From NCBI GenBank assembly GCA_016927815.1, contig JAFGLY010000168.1, positions 1-60,442 of the forward strand: a stretch of DNA of 60,442 bases, in the 5' to 3' direction. Shown in pieces: positions 1-9,785 of the stretch. The notes beneath the pieces are model-generated. The model ran no database searches, was not told the DNA's origin, and worked only from the letters and a program-made list of their open reading frames with translations. The position numbers were made by a program, and so were the translations under genes. Origin of the DNA: Deltaproteobacteria bacterium. GTDB taxonomy: Bacteria > Myxococcota_A > UBA796 > JAFGLY01. Within the stretch, counting starts at the first letter, position 1, and each line of letters begins with the position of its first letter.

Positions 1-2015
1 CCGTAGGACCCGTTCTCCCGCGTGCCGTGGCACGAGGGGGCGCACACGTCCTTCCACGCCTCGAACCCGTAGAGCGCGCCCACGTCCTGGGCGCACACCA
101 GGCCCACCTCGCAGTCCTCGTCCTCGTCGCAGTCGCCCTCGCCCTCGGGGCAGGGGCAGAAGTCGGTGCACCAGAAGTTGTCCCCGAGCGACTGCCGGCC
201 TGGGAAGATCCATGCCGAAGTGTCCCCGCAGTCGCCCTCGCAGGTCGTGTACCCGTCTTCGTCGTCGTCGTCGCAGACCAGCGCGACACGGCCGAGGCCG
301 TAGACGTCGTCCGCTCCGCTGTCGCCGAGGTCCACGGCATTGGCCTGGATGGCCTCCAGCGCCGGACCGGTGTGCCCGGCGAACAGGTCGAGGTAGAGCC
401 CCACGGCGCCCGCCACGAGGGGCGCGGCGGCCGAGGTGCCGCAGAATCCGTCGGTGCCGTACGTGGCCGTGCTGACGCAGTCGGGCGCGACCAGGTCGGG
501 CTTGGCCAGGGCGGTGCCCGTCTCCGGGTCCGGGTGCGCCGGACCCTGGCTCGACCAGTACTCGATCCCGTCCGACAGGTCGGTCGCGCCCACGCAGAGC
601 ACGTCCGCGCCCACGCAGGGCGCGATCACGCTGAGCCCTGGTTCTTGGAATGTCTCGTACAAGGAAGCATATCCGCCGATGAACAGGTCGAAATCCTGGT
701 CGCCGGTGGTGTCCACCTCCTCCACCACCACCCCCAGGTACATGTCGCGGGTCGGAGAAATCGTGCCTGAGATCTGCTCGCGAGGGAAGGCGTCCCCGTC
801 CTGGGCGTCCGTGCTGGATGCGAGGATCGACCAGCTCGATCCGTAGGAGTACACGAGATAGAGATCGTAGTCCTCGCTGGAGGAGGGGGTGTCCGGGTCG
901 GTTCCCCAGTCGTCCCAGACCAGGGACACGTCGAGGTCCCAGGTGTAGCCCCGGTAGAACGGCGTCACGCTTGATCCGTCCGGATCCGACGTGAGGAGCG
1001 CGACGTTGGTGTCCCCGAAGTCGTGGTACGCGGGCGTCGAGTCGTACCCGGCATAGGTCGCCCGGTAGTGGCCCGCGCCGTAGTTCCCGGCAGAAGCGGC
1101 GAACAGGACGTCGTTCTCGTCGTAGGTGGCGCTCGCCGTGCGGGACATGTACCCCCTCCCGTCGAGCGGCTCGATGAGGGAGGACCCGGTGGAGGTGACG
1201 ATGACGGCGGCTCCTTCGGCGAGGGCCCAGGCCACTGCATCGCCGAAGGTCTCCTGGGAGTCGTAGTTCGCCAGCAGGAGCGCGGCGTCCAGAACCATGT
1301 CGTGCACGACCTCTGCGACGGCGGTTCCATGCTCGGTGTAGGCCTCGATGTCTCCGCCGCTCTCGAAGGACTGCGCGGTGACCGAGGCGGGCAGCTCGCT
1401 GCCGAGGAGGGAGGTGTAGCCCGCGAACCCGAGGTCGATGACGGCCACACAGGTCCGGGCGCCCAGGAAGCCCCCCGCGTGGAACGGCTCGGCCCCGACG
1501 AACGCGGGTCCCTCGGAGTCCACGAACGTGCGGGGCCGGATCGGAACGGTGACGGCCCGCACCTGGAAGGCCTCGACCAGGAACGGGAGGTCGGCCAGAC
1601 GGACCCAGCCCTGGACCCTCCGATCCACACCGGACACGACCTCGACGTCCACGCCGCCCCACCGCACGGCTGCGCCTCGCTCCAACCGGGGAGCCTCGGC
1701 CTCGAGGTGCACGACCACGAGCACCCTGTCCCCTTCCAGCCTGAGACCGCGGCGATCGGCCCACAGGGCGAGCTCGCCGCTCGACAGGACGTCGCAGTTC
1801 GCGTCGAACAGGCGATCGAGGCCGCCGGAGAGCTTCTCCATGCCGGATCGGGGACAGCGGGGGGCCCGGTGTCCGCTGTCGAAGACCGGTTCGAAGATCT
1901 CCGACGGCAGGGGTCCGAGATCCTCGCCGGCAACGTCCGTGGCCGGCGCCGCGGGGGGGCCGCTCGCGCAGCCCGAGACGAGGAGCAGAACGACGGGCGC
2001 GAGGGGTCGGCACAT
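1..2015 (-). CDS. Secreted subtilisin-like serine protease (S8), lipoprotein, 3'-truncated
   Basis: The protein begins at an ATG preceded by GGGAGGA and has a lipoprotein signal (hydrophobic core then VSGC), so it is probably exported and lipid-anchored. The S8 catalytic residues are visible: Asp about 194 (VAVIDLG), His about 229 (EHGTAV), oxyanion Asn about 311 (SAGNYG) and Ser about 528 (GTSAAAPLVAG). About 220 residues separate Asn and Ser, against about 65 in subtilisin, and the extra part is a beta-rich, Asp/Tyr-rich stretch resembling a pre-peptidase (PPC-like) domain. After the catalytic domain comes an Asp/Cys-rich motif (CDDDDEDGY, then CEGDC) like the MopE putative metal-binding motif common in Myxococcota, then further Cys-rich sequence. 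The frame runs past the window edge, so the C-terminus is missing. The protease family is clear; the substrate is unknown. Confidence 0.88.
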   Translation of the reverse strand, partial: MCRPLAPVVLLLVSGCASGPPAAPATDVAGEDLGPLPSEIFEPVFDSGHRAPRCPRSGMEKLSGGLDRLFDANCDVLSSGELALWADRRGLRLEGDRVLVVVHLEAEAPRLERGAAVRWGGVDVEVVSGVDRRVQGWVRLADLPFLVEAFQVRAVTVPIRPRTFVDSEGPAFVGAEPFHAGGFLGARTCVAVIDLGFAGYTSLLGSELPASVTAQSFESGGDIEAYTEHGTAVAEVVHDMVLDAALLLANYDSQETFGDAVAWALAEGAAVIVTSTGSSLIEPLDGRGYMSRTASATYDENDVLFAASAGNYGAGHYRATYAGYDSTPAYHDFGDTNVALLTSDPDGSSVTPFYRGYTWDLDVSLVWDDWGTDPDTPSSSEDYDLYLVYSYGSSWSILASSTDAQDGDAFPREQISGTISPTRDMYLGVVVEEVDTTGDQDFDLFIGGYASLYETFQEPGLSVIAPCVGADVLCVGATDLSDGIEYWSSQGPAHPDPETGTALAKPDLVAPDCVSTATYGTDGFCGTSAAAPLVAGAVGLYLDLFAGHTGPALEAIQANAVDLGDSGADDVYGLGRVALVCDDDDEDGYTTCEGDCGDTSAWIFPGRQSLGDNFWCTDFCPCPEGEGDCDEDEDCEVGLVCAQDVGALYGFEAWKDVCAPSCHGTRENGSY

Positions 2016-2201
2016 CGGTGGTCCTCCCGGACACCCGGACGACGGGAGGAAGGATCCGCCACCCGGGGATCGCTGCCAGGTTCGATCCGGGTGTATTCCC
2101 TCCGGGCTCCTCGTGCCGGCGGGGTTGCGGTTTCTCCTTGACGCCGCACGTTCTCTACGTCATGGTCGGGCTTCTGGTCGTCTCCGACTTCCGCTGGCTC
2201 C

Positions 2202-3311
2202 ATGGGCTCTCGCTTCTCCCCGGCCTCCTTCCTGCCGTGCGCCCGGCTCTGGTGCACGGTGCTCCTGGTGGCTGTCCTGGTCTGCCTGGGCGGCGTGTCC
2301 GGCTGCCGTGGGGGGACGGCGAGCCGCATCCGCCTGCCGGATGGCGATCATCTCCTCGTGTACGCGGACATGCCGCACACCCAGCCGCCTCCCGGCAGGG
2401 CCCGGGACGCGCAGCACCGGACGCCCTTCCTCCCGGGTCGCTTCCACCCGTCCGTGCGGTACCTGGTCCGCGAGCCGGACGGCCGGACCTCCCATTTCTT
2501 CCTCGACGCCGGCGTCGACTCGATGGAGTTCCAGCACAACCGTCGGATCGACCTGGCCAGCCTCCGGAGCAAGGACGCCGACCTCAAGCCGGACTTCCTC
2601 ATCATCTCCCACTACCACACCATCTTTCTCCCCTCGGCATTGAAGAAGTTCTTCGAGGAGAACAATCGGTTGTTCCACTCCACCCCGTTCCATCCGCACG
2701 ACGGCGGCGGGATCGCGGTGCTGCTGCAGGAGAATCCGGACCTGGACATCTACGTCCCGGAGTTGAAGAACTTCACCTACGACATGCTCCCGCCGGTCTG
2801 GAGGGAGAACCGCCTGCTCGAACGGGTCATCCAGCTCAAGGACGGCTACGTCCAGATCACCCCCCGGGTGGGTCTCCTGACGCAGCGGTTCCTCGTCGGG
2901 GAGGAACCGTGGCTGGGCTACAACCGGATCCCGGAGAACCTGCTCGTGGTGAAGACCCCCTCGGGGTACCTGGTCCACGCCGTCTGCGCCCACAGGCCGG
3001 CGCGGACGCTCGACGGCCGAACCCCCCACCCGGCCGAGTTCCTCGCGCTGTACATGCCCCATCCCCTGGAGGCACTGCCGGTGCACACGCTCCTGACCGG
3101 CGGTTGCGACTTCCAGGCGATCGCCACCCTGAACGGCTCCTATGGCGCCGAAGGGGCCGGCTTCGTGTACCGCATGATCCGCGAGCGGTTCCCCTCGCTC
3201 GAGACGGTCGTCCCGATCCACTGCGGACTGTTGAACGTGCCGGCCTGCCGGGACACCTTCGGGGACCGCTGCACGCCGGGCCTTCCGGGAACCGCCGTGA
3301 CCATCCGGTGA
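2202..3311 (+). CDS. Metallo-beta-lactamase-fold lipoprotein with an altered metal site
   Basis: This 369-residue protein starts at ATG with no strong ribosome-binding site and has a signal peptide ending in a lipobox (GVSGC), so it should be a lipoprotein. The layout resembles COG1237 metallo-beta-lactamase-fold proteins (dihydropterin-aminobenzene phosphate synthase type): DFLIISHYHTIFL sits where that family has the HxHxDH loop, followed by a strand-rich LVVKTPSGYLVHAVCAH block, LTGGCD and VVPIHCG near the C-terminus. Only part of the HxHxDH signature remains (SHYH, with the DH lost), so metal binding or catalysis may differ. It is divergent from the subtilase upstream and convergent with the next gene. 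The fold assignment is inference from motif spacing. Confidence 0.68.
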   Translation: MGSRFSPASFLPCARLWCTVLLVAVLVCLGGVSGCRGGTASRIRLPDGDHLLVYADMPHTQPPPGRARDAQHRTPFLPGRFHPSVRYLVREPDGRTSHFFLDAGVDSMEFQHNRRIDLASLRSKDADLKPDFLIISHYHTIFLPSALKKFFEENNRLFHSTPFHPHDGGGIAVLLQENPDLDIYVPELKNFTYDMLPPVWRENRLLERVIQLKDGYVQITPRVGLLTQRFLVGEEPWLGYNRIPENLLVVKTPSGYLVHAVCAHRPARTLDGRTPHPAEFLALYMPHPLEALPVHTLLTGGCDFQAIATLNGSYGAEGAGFVYRMIRERFPSLETVVPIHCGLLNVPACRDTFGDRCTPGLPGTAVTIR

Positions 3312-3342
3312 GTCCCCCATCCGGCGCGCATCCTCCCGGGCG

Positions 3343-4275
3343 TCAGCAGTCGTAGGTGCCGTACGCGCCGCAGTCCATCTCGCAGGTCCCGTCGGTGTCG
3401 ATCACCACGCTGCAGACCACCTCGGTCCCCTCGTCCCACCAGGTACAGGTGCCCGTCGCGGACCCGTCGTACGACCACAGGAGCGAGACTTGGGCCTCTA
3501 CGTTCTGAGTCCCGACCTTCAACCGGTCGAAGGTCGAGAGGGTGGAGCCGTCGAAGAAGTACTCGTCCTCGCCCACGTAGTCGGCATCCAGGCCCAGCGG
3601 CGGACCGAGCGCGATCCACCAGCCCACCCCCGTTCCGTCGTACCGCCAGGTCTGGTCGAGCCAGTAGGCCTGCTCGCCGATCTTCACCGTACGGTACTCC
3701 GCCACGTCCGAGGTGAGCGTGCGGTCCACGGTGCAGGACATCTCGCCGACCGACGTCTCCACCGTGCCCTCCATGCGCTCGTGGACCTTGTCGTCGGAGA
3801 CGATCCTCACCGTCCAGTCGTAGGACCGCGCGCCCGTCGGCGGGTCGGCCTCCACGTCCAGCGCCGGATCGAACTCGGTCACGGTGAAGGTGCCATCGCA
3901 CCCGCTGCGCCGGGTGCGGACCCGCGTGGCCTGCACGGCCCCGAGGACATCGGTGGTGGTGTGGCGCGCGATCAGGTCGAGGTCTGCGTCGTCGTAGATC
4001 GTGCCGTAGCCGGTGACCGCGAGGGTCGCGATCCAGTGGCCGTCCGCGTGGTCATCGATCCAGTAGAAATCTCCGTTGTCGTAGTTGTAGGTTCCTTTTC
4101 TGCGTGCTACCGCGTCTCCGACGGGGTCGAAGTCGAAGGCTCCGTCGTACGCGTGGAACATCGTGTAGGTCGGGTTGTCGTACCAGTCGTGGGGATCGGA
4201 TGCACAGGCGAGATCGTGGGATTCGCATCCGACCGCGAGGCCCATCGCCGGCAGGATCGGGAGGCGCACACGCAT
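3343..4275 (-). CDS. Hypothetical exported protein, probable lipoprotein
   Basis: This 310-residue protein has a short N-terminal hydrophobic segment ending LAVGC, which fits a lipoprotein signal. The rest is rich in Asp, Tyr, Trp and Thr with alternating beta-strand-like pattern and several Cys (for example CDGTF, MSCTV, TCTWW, CEMDCGAYGTYDC at the end) that could form disulphides. No catalytic motif is recognised. It converges with the upstream metallo-beta-lactamase-fold gene, with 31 bp between the stops, and diverges from the zinc-ribbon gene. Such Tyr/Asp-rich lipoproteins are frequent in Myxococcota surface proteomes, but the function is unknown. Confidence 0.7.
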   Translation of the reverse strand: MRVRLPILPAMGLAVGCESHDLACASDPHDWYDNPTYTMFHAYDGAFDFDPVGDAVARRKGTYNYDNGDFYWIDDHADGHWIATLAVTGYGTIYDDADLDLIARHTTTDVLGAVQATRVRTRRSGCDGTFTVTEFDPALDVEADPPTGARSYDWTVRIVSDDKVHERMEGTVETSVGEMSCTVDRTLTSDVAEYRTVKIGEQAYWLDQTWRYDGTGVGWWIALGPPLGLDADYVGEDEYFFDGSTLSTFDRLKVGTQNVEAQVSLLWSYDGSATGTCTWWDEGTEVVCSVVIDTDGTCEMDCGAYGTYDC

Positions 4276-4429
4276 GGGGAATCCGCGGACAGGTTCCGCA
4301 AGGAGGCTATCGGTCCACGGAGGAGGTCGCTACGCCGAGGAGCCGGGCTACATTTCCCTGGTGCGCCCAGGGGCGGCTCTCCTCCTGGGCGATCCGGCCG
4401 GGGTCGGCCCCGGCGGGGAACGGCGTCCC

Positions 4430-5275
4430 GTGAAGGTGGTCTGCGAGCACTGCGGTGCGGTCTACCGGATTCCCGAGGAGAAGCTCACCCGGGAGGTCCA
4501 CAAGGCCACCTGCCGCCGATGTGGGCACCGGATGGTGATCCGGAGGCTTGCGGCGACCGAAGCGGTCGCACCCCCCCCACCCCCCTCGGCTGTCCCGCAC
4601 ATGGAACCGGCCCCTCCCGACACGGCCGGAGTGCCCACCAGGGCGCACGATCCCTTCCGCGACCTCCTCATCGTGCTCATCGCATGCGTGACGACCGCGA
4701 CGGGAGCCATGATCCTGGCCATCCGGCCCGCCGGGCCGAGCCCGCTCGCGGTGGCCGGCCTCCTCCTCTCCCTGTGGGGCGCGCTGGCCGCCATCCTGGT
4801 CCTGGGGACCGGGCACATGGGCCGTCGTCCCTCCCGGATGGGCACCTCGGTGGGGGTCGGCCTCCTCCTCGCGGGGATCGTCACCGCCGTCCTTCACGCT
4901 CCCTGGAACCGCTTCCTCGGCGGATCTCACGAGCCGGGAGGCCCGGTCGTGGCCTCGTACGTGCCCGGAACCCTCGGCTCGAGCCCGCCGATGCCCGCCC
5001 ACGGGGTCCCGGCCTCGGTCGTCTCCATTCAGCTGCGCAACGATGTCCACATCAAGAACTGCTTCGTGGAGCACGAGAGAGCCACGGGCGAGCGGCCGAG
5101 CGTGACGCTGCGGTTCACGCTGGACCCGAGCGGCGCGGCGACGGCGGCTTCCTTGCAGGAGCCGGCGTACCGGGGCAGCGCGCTCGAGCGCTGCCTGGTC
5201 GCCTCGGTGGGGACGATCGCGTTCCCCCCCTTCGAGGGCGATCCGGTCCCGGTCAGCCACCCGTTTCGCTTCTAG
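4430..5275 (+). CDS. Zinc-ribbon membrane protein with AgmX/PglI-type C-terminal domain
   Basis: The chosen start is the GTG directly before VVCEHCGAVYRI, because an upstream ATG in the same frame would run deep into the divergent neighbour. The 281 residues show an N-terminal zinc ribbon with two CxxC pairs (Cys 5/8 and 28/31, MJ0042-like), a Pro-rich linker, three hydrophobic segments (about residues 80-145), and a C-terminal domain with Cys-flanked RFTLDPSGAA, ERCLVASVGTIAFPP and a final PFRF. That C-terminal pattern matches the AgmX/PglI domain of myxobacterial motility and adventurous-gliding proteins, a TonB-C-like fold. A periplasmic bridging role is inferred from the family; the partner is unknown. 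Confidence 0.72.
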   Translation: MKVVCEHCGAVYRIPEEKLTREVHKATCRRCGHRMVIRRLAATEAVAPPPPPSAVPHMEPAPPDTAGVPTRAHDPFRDLLIVLIACVTTATGAMILAIRPAGPSPLAVAGLLLSLWGALAAILVLGTGHMGRRPSRMGTSVGVGLLLAGIVTAVLHAPWNRFLGGSHEPGGPVVASYVPGTLGSSPPMPAHGVPASVVSIQLRNDVHIKNCFVEHERATGERPSVTLRFTLDPSGAATAASLQEPAYRGSALERCLVASVGTIAFPPFEGDPVPVSHPFRF

Positions 5276-5387
5276 CCCGCATGTCTCGCCCTTCCCCCGG
5301 GTTCGTGGCCGCCGATCGGCGCGCCTCGGGCGCGCCGTTCTCGCCGCGACGGGCTATCCCGGATTCCCTTTCCCTCGCGGAGACGTG

Positions 5388-6026
5388 ATGTCCCCAAGCC
5401 GCCTGCTGCCGACGAAGACCCGCGTGTTCCTCGGGGTCGCCGCAGTCGTCGTCCTGCTCGACCAGGTCACCAAGACCCTCGTGTACGAGAACCTCCGCCA
5501 GGGCCGGGACCGCATCGAGATCATCCAGGGGTTCCTGGCCATCGTCCATGCCCAGAACCCTGGGGCGGCCATCGGGCTCCTGGGTGACTGGCCCACGCCC
5601 ATCCGTCTCGGCATCTTCTTCGTGTTCACCATCGTGGCGGTGGCCGTCCTCGTCTCGATGGTCTGGCAGCTTCCTCGGGAGGATCGCTTCCAGTCCGCGG
5701 TCCTGGGCCTCATCCTGGCCGGTGCCATCGGCAACGCCATCGATCGGGCGGTTAAGCAGACCGTCACCGACTTCATCCTGGTCTACACCGACTGGGCCCC
5801 GCTCGCGGGCTGGCTCCACAGACACCACCTCCCCAACGAGTATCCAACCTTCAACGTTGCGGACTCGGCGCTCGTGGTGGGCGTGGGCCTCTTCCTCGTG
5901 CGCTACCTCTTCCTCGACGATGCCAAGGACGCGGACGACCCCGACGACGCCGCCTCCCCGGCATCGCCCGGGGAGGATCCTCCCCACGCGCCCTCCCAGG
6001 CGGATCCGCCTGTCGAGGCCTCCTGA
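5388..6026 (+). CDS. lspA: Lipoprotein signal peptidase (signal peptidase II)
   Basis: LspA cleaves the signal peptide of diacylglyceryl-prolipoproteins in the inner membrane. The 212-residue product has four hydrophobic segments and the two conserved aspartate regions: GNAIDR followed by VTDFI, and TFNVADSAL. GTGATG at the 5' end allows a GTG start three bases upstream; the ATG has GGAG at a suitable distance. The last 40 residues form an acidic, Pro-rich tail beyond the usual end of the family (about 160-170 residues). The 3' end overlaps the convergent comEC by 124 bp, and the tail is encoded in that overlap. The many lipoproteins in this window are expected substrates. Confidence 0.95.
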   Translation: MSPSRLLPTKTRVFLGVAAVVVLLDQVTKTLVYENLRQGRDRIEIIQGFLAIVHAQNPGAAIGLLGDWPTPIRLGIFFVFTIVAVAVLVSMVWQLPREDRFQSAVLGLILAGAIGNAIDRAVKQTVTDFILVYTDWAPLAGWLHRHHLPNEYPTFNVADSALVVGVGLFLVRYLFLDDAKDADDPDDAASPASPGEDPPHAPSQADPPVEAS

Positions 6027-8227
6027 TCGGCCCCGGGGCGCGACCCCAGCGCCACCTGCCGCCAGCCCTCGCCAGGCCGCCACGTCCGCACGTCGAGATC
6101 CCGGCCGTCGGTCGATACCTCCACGGTGCCGTCGAGATCGGTCCGCAGGAACAGGGCGCCGCGCCAGGCCGCACGCGCCTCCGGGTGGGGGTGCCCGAAC
6201 CGGTTGCCCTGCCCGCACGGCACCACGACGAGCCGGGGCTGTGCGGCTCGCACCAGGGCCGGCGAGGAGGCGGTGCGGCTGCCGTGGTGGGGCACGACCA
6301 CGAGATCCACGGGGTCCAGCGTGCGGGCATAGACCTGCTCGGCGTCGTGACTCGCGTCGCCCGGCAGGAGGACGGCGCGGCGCCCATACGCGACGCGCAA
6401 CACGAGGCTCCCCTCGTTCGCGTCCTCCACCCTCCTCTCGGGCCCCTCGGGCCAGACCACCGGCAGGCCGGGGTCTCCGGGCAGCCCGATGGGAATCCCG
6501 CGGCCCAGAGCCCGCTTGACGAGATCGCCGAGTGCGGGGTCGCCCGGGCCCGGCAGGTGGGGCAGCCACAGGCGGTCCACGCGGAAGGTCTCGATCACCT
6601 CCGGCAACCCTCCGGTGTGGTCGGGGTGGCCGTGGGAGCAGACCAGCGCCTCCAGTCGCGTGATCCCGCGGCGGCGCAGGTACCGGGCCACCGCGGTCCT
6701 GCCGGGGCCTCCGTCCACCAGCCAGCGTCGGCCATCGGGCCACTCCACGAGCGCCGAGGTGCCCTGTCCCACCGAGAGGACCGTGACCACGAGCCGCCCG
6801 CAGGGGACAATCCGCAGCCACAGGGCCGCCAGGGCGAGCACGGCCGCGGCCCCTGGCCGACGCCGCAGCAGCAAGGCTCCGACGAGGAGCAGCGCACCGG
6901 CCGGGCCCACGGCGGGATGGATCGGGGCCGCGTCCAACAGGGACAACCAGCGCACCGTGGCCTCCATGGCCAGGTCCGCCACGAACAGGGCCACAGGTCC
7001 AAGAGGAGCGGGCAGCACCGCGCCGAGCAGCGCCCCGGGGGTGGCCACGGCGCCCACGAGCGGTACCGCCACGAGGTTGGCCGGCAGACACCCCAGAGCC
7101 AGCTCCTGGAACCACCAGGCCGTGACCGGCAGGGTGCCGCAGGTCGCCGACAGCGTGGCGATCCCGGCTTCTGAGATCCACCGGACCGGACGGGGAAGAT
7201 CGGGGGGCAGACAGCGGGCGATCCGGGGTCCGACGAGGAGGAGGCCCGCGATCGCGCCGAAGGAGAGTTGCCAGCCGGCGGTGGCCATGGAGCCCGGGTC
7301 GAGGCAGGCGAGCACCATGGCGGCACCGGCCAGCAGGTTCCAGGGGTCCCGATCCCGCTCGAGGGCGGTGGCGATCCCCCCGGCGGCCACCATGGCCGCA
7401 GCCCGGGTCGCGGACACCGGCCAGCGGGCCACGCCCCCGTAGGCGATCACGGCCACCGTGGCCGCGAGCGCACCCACCCACGCCGAGTGGCTGCGCCCCC
7501 GCACCAGTGCGAGGAGGCGCGCGATCCGCGCGACCCCGAATCCGACGGGGGCGGCCACCAGCACGAGGTTCATGCCGGAGATGGAGAGCAGGTGGCTGGT
7601 GCCGGTGCGCCGGAACAGGGTGAGCGTGTCCTCGGGGACGGCCGACCGGTCCGCTACGACCAGGGCACGCAGCAGCGCCGCGTGGCGTCGACCCTCGAAG
7701 GTGGGGCCCGGAGGCGGCAGGCGGCCCACGGCCACCCACCGCCGGACGGACACCGTGGTCGCCACGCGCGCCAGCCGGGCTGCCACCACGGGGTCGGGCT
7801 CGCCGGGCAAAGCCTCGCCTCCGGCCGGCAGCGCACTCCCCAGCGCCACGAGCCGAGTTCCGGGAGGAGGCGCGCCCTCGTGGAGGACGGCCTGCACCCG
7901 ACCGCGTGCGGGGCGCCAGGCCCCGGCCTCTTCTGCCACGGCCTCCAGGCTCACCCAAGCCCGCGTGCCGGAGGCCGCCGCCACGGTCCCCCGCAGCCGG
8001 ATCGGCCCCAGGAGCGCGGGGCCGTCGGGCAGGGTTCCGGGCACCGCGACCCCGAGGAGCAGGGCCCCGGCCAGGACCGCCGGTCGGCCCACCCGAGGCG
8101 CCAGGAGGGCCAGGCAGAGGCAGAGGGTGCCTCCCGCGACGGCCTGATCCCAGGGCACCACCAGCCGGGTCCAGGCCAGGGTGCCCGCGAGGAAGGGGAT
8201 CGCAACGAGGAGCAGGGGGCGACGCAT
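5903..8227 (-). CDS. comEC: ComEC/Rec2-family DNA uptake channel protein
   Basis: ComEC translocates single-stranded DNA across the inner membrane during natural transformation. The 774 residues show the three family parts: an N-terminal DUF4131-type region with membrane segments and an OB-like stretch (about 1-180), the multi-spanning Competence domain (about 190-460, with [13 protein letters not shown]), and a C-terminal metallo-beta-lactamase domain (about 475-730) with [19 protein letters not shown] and VVPHHGSRT. The C-terminal tail past the lactamase domain is low-complexity Gly/Ser and lies antisense to the lspA tail. No other competence gene is adjacent; the pilB-type ATPase at 12-13.7 kb could belong to an uptake pilus, which is inference. 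Confidence 0.92.
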   Translation of the reverse strand: MRRPLLLVAIPFLAGTLAWTRLVVPWDQAVAGGTLCLCLALLAPRVGRPAVLAGALLLGVAVPGTLPDGPALLGPIRLRGTVAAASGTRAWVSLEAVAEEAGAWRPARGRVQAVLHEGAPPPGTRLVALGSALPAGGEALPGEPDPVVAARLARVATTVSVRRWVAVGRLPPPGPTFEGRRHAALLRALVVADRSAVPEDTLTLFRRTGTSHLLSISGMNLVLVAAPVGFGVARIARLLALVRGRSHSAWVGALAATVAVIAYGGVARWPVSATRAAAMVAAGGIATALERDRDPWNLLAGAAMVLACLDPGSMATAGWQLSFGAIAGLLLVGPRIARCLPPDLPRPVRWISEAGIATLSATCGTLPVTAWWFQELALGCLPANLVAVPLVGAVATPGALLGAVLPAPLGPVALFVADLAMEATVRWLSLLDAAPIHPAVGPAGALLLVGALLLRRRPGAAAVLALAALWLRIVPCGRLVVTVLSVGQGTSALVEWPDGRRWLVDGGPGRTAVARYLRRRGITRLEALVCSHGHPDHTGGLPEVIETFRVDRLWLPHLPGPGDPALGDLVKRALGRGIPIGLPGDPGLPVVWPEGPERRVEDANEGSLVLRVAYGRRAVLLPGDASHDAEQVYARTLDPVDLVVVPHHGSRTASSPALVRAAQPRLVVVPCGQGNRFGHPHPEARAAWRGALFLRTDLDGTVEVSTDGRDLDVRTWRPGEGWRQVALGSRPGADQEASTGGSAWEGAWGGSSPGDAGEAASSGSSASLASSRKR

Positions 8228-8266
8228 CTCCCGGATTCTCCAGGCAAGGATCGGGCCAATGTCGTC

Positions 8267-8406
8267 TGTTCCGACATGTTCGTCTTACAAGCACCTTTTT
8301 CGCGAATTCGAGGTGAGACGGATCCCCAGGGTGGGGGTGTCGGAACCGTCGAACTCCGACACCGGGCACCGACACCCCTCCTACGGGTTACCAGAAAGTC
8401 GGAACC
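8267..8406. promoter_or_regulatory. Repeated GTCGGA motifs in the comEC/nfeD divergent promoter region
   Basis: The 193 bp between the divergent starts of comEC and the NfeD gene hold several copies of one motif: TGTTCCGACA at 8267-8276, GGTGTCGGA at 8336-8344, TCCGACACC at 8355-8363, CCGACACC at 8369-8376 and GTCGGAACC at 8398-8406. The second and third copies form a perfect 9-bp inverted repeat with a 10-base spacer. This looks like binding sites for a dimeric regulator, but no regulator is identified. Confidence 0.45.
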
Positions 8407-8420
8407 AGCGAAGGTGGCCC

Positions 8421-9785
8421 GTGATCCTCTTCCTTCTCGCCCTGCTGCTCTCGATCCTCCCCGCCGACGCCGCGAGCATCCGGCGCGTGGTGCTGCAGGG
8501 CTCGGTGGATCCAGGCAGCGCCGCCCACCTCGTGGGGGCGATCGAGGATGCGCGGGCCAATGGGGACGAGGCCGTCCTCGTGGTGCTCGACACGCCTGGC
8601 GGCCTCCTTCAGAGCGCGCGCCAGATGGTGCAGGCCGAGCTGACCTCCGAGGTGCCGATCATCGTCTGGGTGGCGCCCGCCGGCGCCCGGGCGGGCTCTG
8701 CGGGCGTCTTCCTCACGCTGGCCGCGCACGTGGCGGCCATGGCTCCGGGCACCACCATCGGCGCAGCCCATCCCGTGGATCTCCTCGGGCAGGGGCTCCG
8801 CCGGCAGCAGGCACCCGGCGAGCAGGCCGACCCGACGGACGGATCCGCCGGCGCTCCAGAGGCAGGCGATCCATCGGCTGTGATGGAGGCCAAGATCCTC
8901 GAGGATGCCGCCGGGTGGGCACGGTCCATCGCGGATCACCAGGGCCGAAATGCCGTCTGGGCCGAGCAGGCGGTCCGCGAGAGCGTGGTGGCCACCGACC
9001 GGGAGGCCCTCGAGGCGGGGATCGTGGATCTCGTGGCGTCCGACCTGCCGGAGCTGCTCGCGGCGCTGGACGGCCGCACGGTCGAGACCTCCACCGGGCC
9101 GCGCACCCTCTCCACGGCCGACGCCTTCCTGGTGGACGCATCCTGGACCGTGCGGGACCGGGTCGTCCACTTCCTCGGCGACCCCAACGTGGTCTTTCTG
9201 CTCCTCGCGTTGGGCCTCCTGGGCCTTTGGGTGGAGTACCACCACCCGGGCTTCATCTGGCCCGGCGTGCTGGGAGGGGTGAGCCTCGTGGCGGCTGCGG
9301 CCGCCCTCTCGATCCTGCCGTTCAACCTCGCGGGTCTTCTCCTCGTGCTTGCGGGATTCGGCCTCTTTGCGGCGGAGATCTGGGTGCCCTCCTACGGTGC
9401 GCTCACGGTCGGGGGTGTGGCAGCGCTGGTCACGGGTGCTATTCTCCTCTTCGACGTGGAGGGCTTCGACCTGCGCATCTCCCTCGCAACCATCGCCACC
9501 GTCGCCGGTCTCGCCGCCGGAATCGTACTTCTCGTTGCCTTTCTCGTGCTCAAGGCCCACCGCCGCCGGCCTCGGACCGGCGCGGAGGGGCTCGCCGGTG
9601 CGCGGGCGGTCGTCACCCAGGGTGGCACCCGTGGCGGGTGGGTGCGGGCCGAGGGCGAGATCTGGCAGGCCACCTGGAGCGGCACCCTCGAACCCGGCAC
9701 CCTTGTACGCGTCGTGTCGGTGGATCATCTCACCCTGTTCGTCGAACCCGCCGGCCCCCCGCCGGCTCCTGGAGGACCTTCCTGA
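8421..9785 (+). CDS. NfeD-family membrane-bound ClpP-class serine protease
   Basis: Long-form NfeD proteins are membrane serine proteases that pair with stomatin. The GTG start is chosen because it opens a signal/transmembrane segment ([16 protein letters not shown]) with AAGG upstream. The 454 residues contain a ClpP-like protease domain (about 20-235) with the nucleophile at Ser93 (ARAGSAGVF) and the probable general base Lys158 (EAKILEDA), then four hydrophobic segments (about 250-370), and a C-terminal NfeD OB-fold domain (about 385-450). The stop overlaps the start of the SPFH gene (TGATG), which indicates translational coupling and supports a protease-stomatin complex. The Ser-Lys spacing is larger than in the archaeal PH1510 example. 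Confidence 0.88.
   Translation: MILFLLALLLSILPADAASIRRVVLQGSVDPGSAAHLVGAIEDARANGDEAVLVVLDTPGGLLQSARQMVQAELTSEVPIIVWVAPAGARAGSAGVFLTLAAHVAAMAPGTTIGAAHPVDLLGQGLRRQQAPGEQADPTDGSAGAPEAGDPSAVMEAKILEDAAGWARSIADHQGRNAVWAEQAVRESVVATDREALEAGIVDLVASDLPELLAALDGRTVETSTGPRTLSTADAFLVDASWTVRDRVVHFLGDPNVVFLLLALGLLGLWVEYHHPGFIWPGVLGGVSLVAAAAALSILPFNLAGLLLVLAGFGLFAAEIWVPSYGALTVGGVAALVTGAILLFDVEGFDLRISLATIATVAGLAAGIVLLVAFLVLKAHRRRPRTGAEGLAGARAVVTQGGTRGGWVRAEGEIWQATWSGTLEPGTLVRVVSVDHLTLFVEPAGPPPAPGGPS

Noticed and set aside
965-2329. Open frame of 454 codons on the minus strand at the subtilase
   Set aside because: It is another frame of the subtilase region; the real frame has the catalytic triad and a signal peptide.
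5253-8375. Open frame of 1040 codons on the minus strand spanning lspA and comEC
   Set aside because: A Gly/Pro/Arg-rich translation in another frame; lspA and comEC explain the region.
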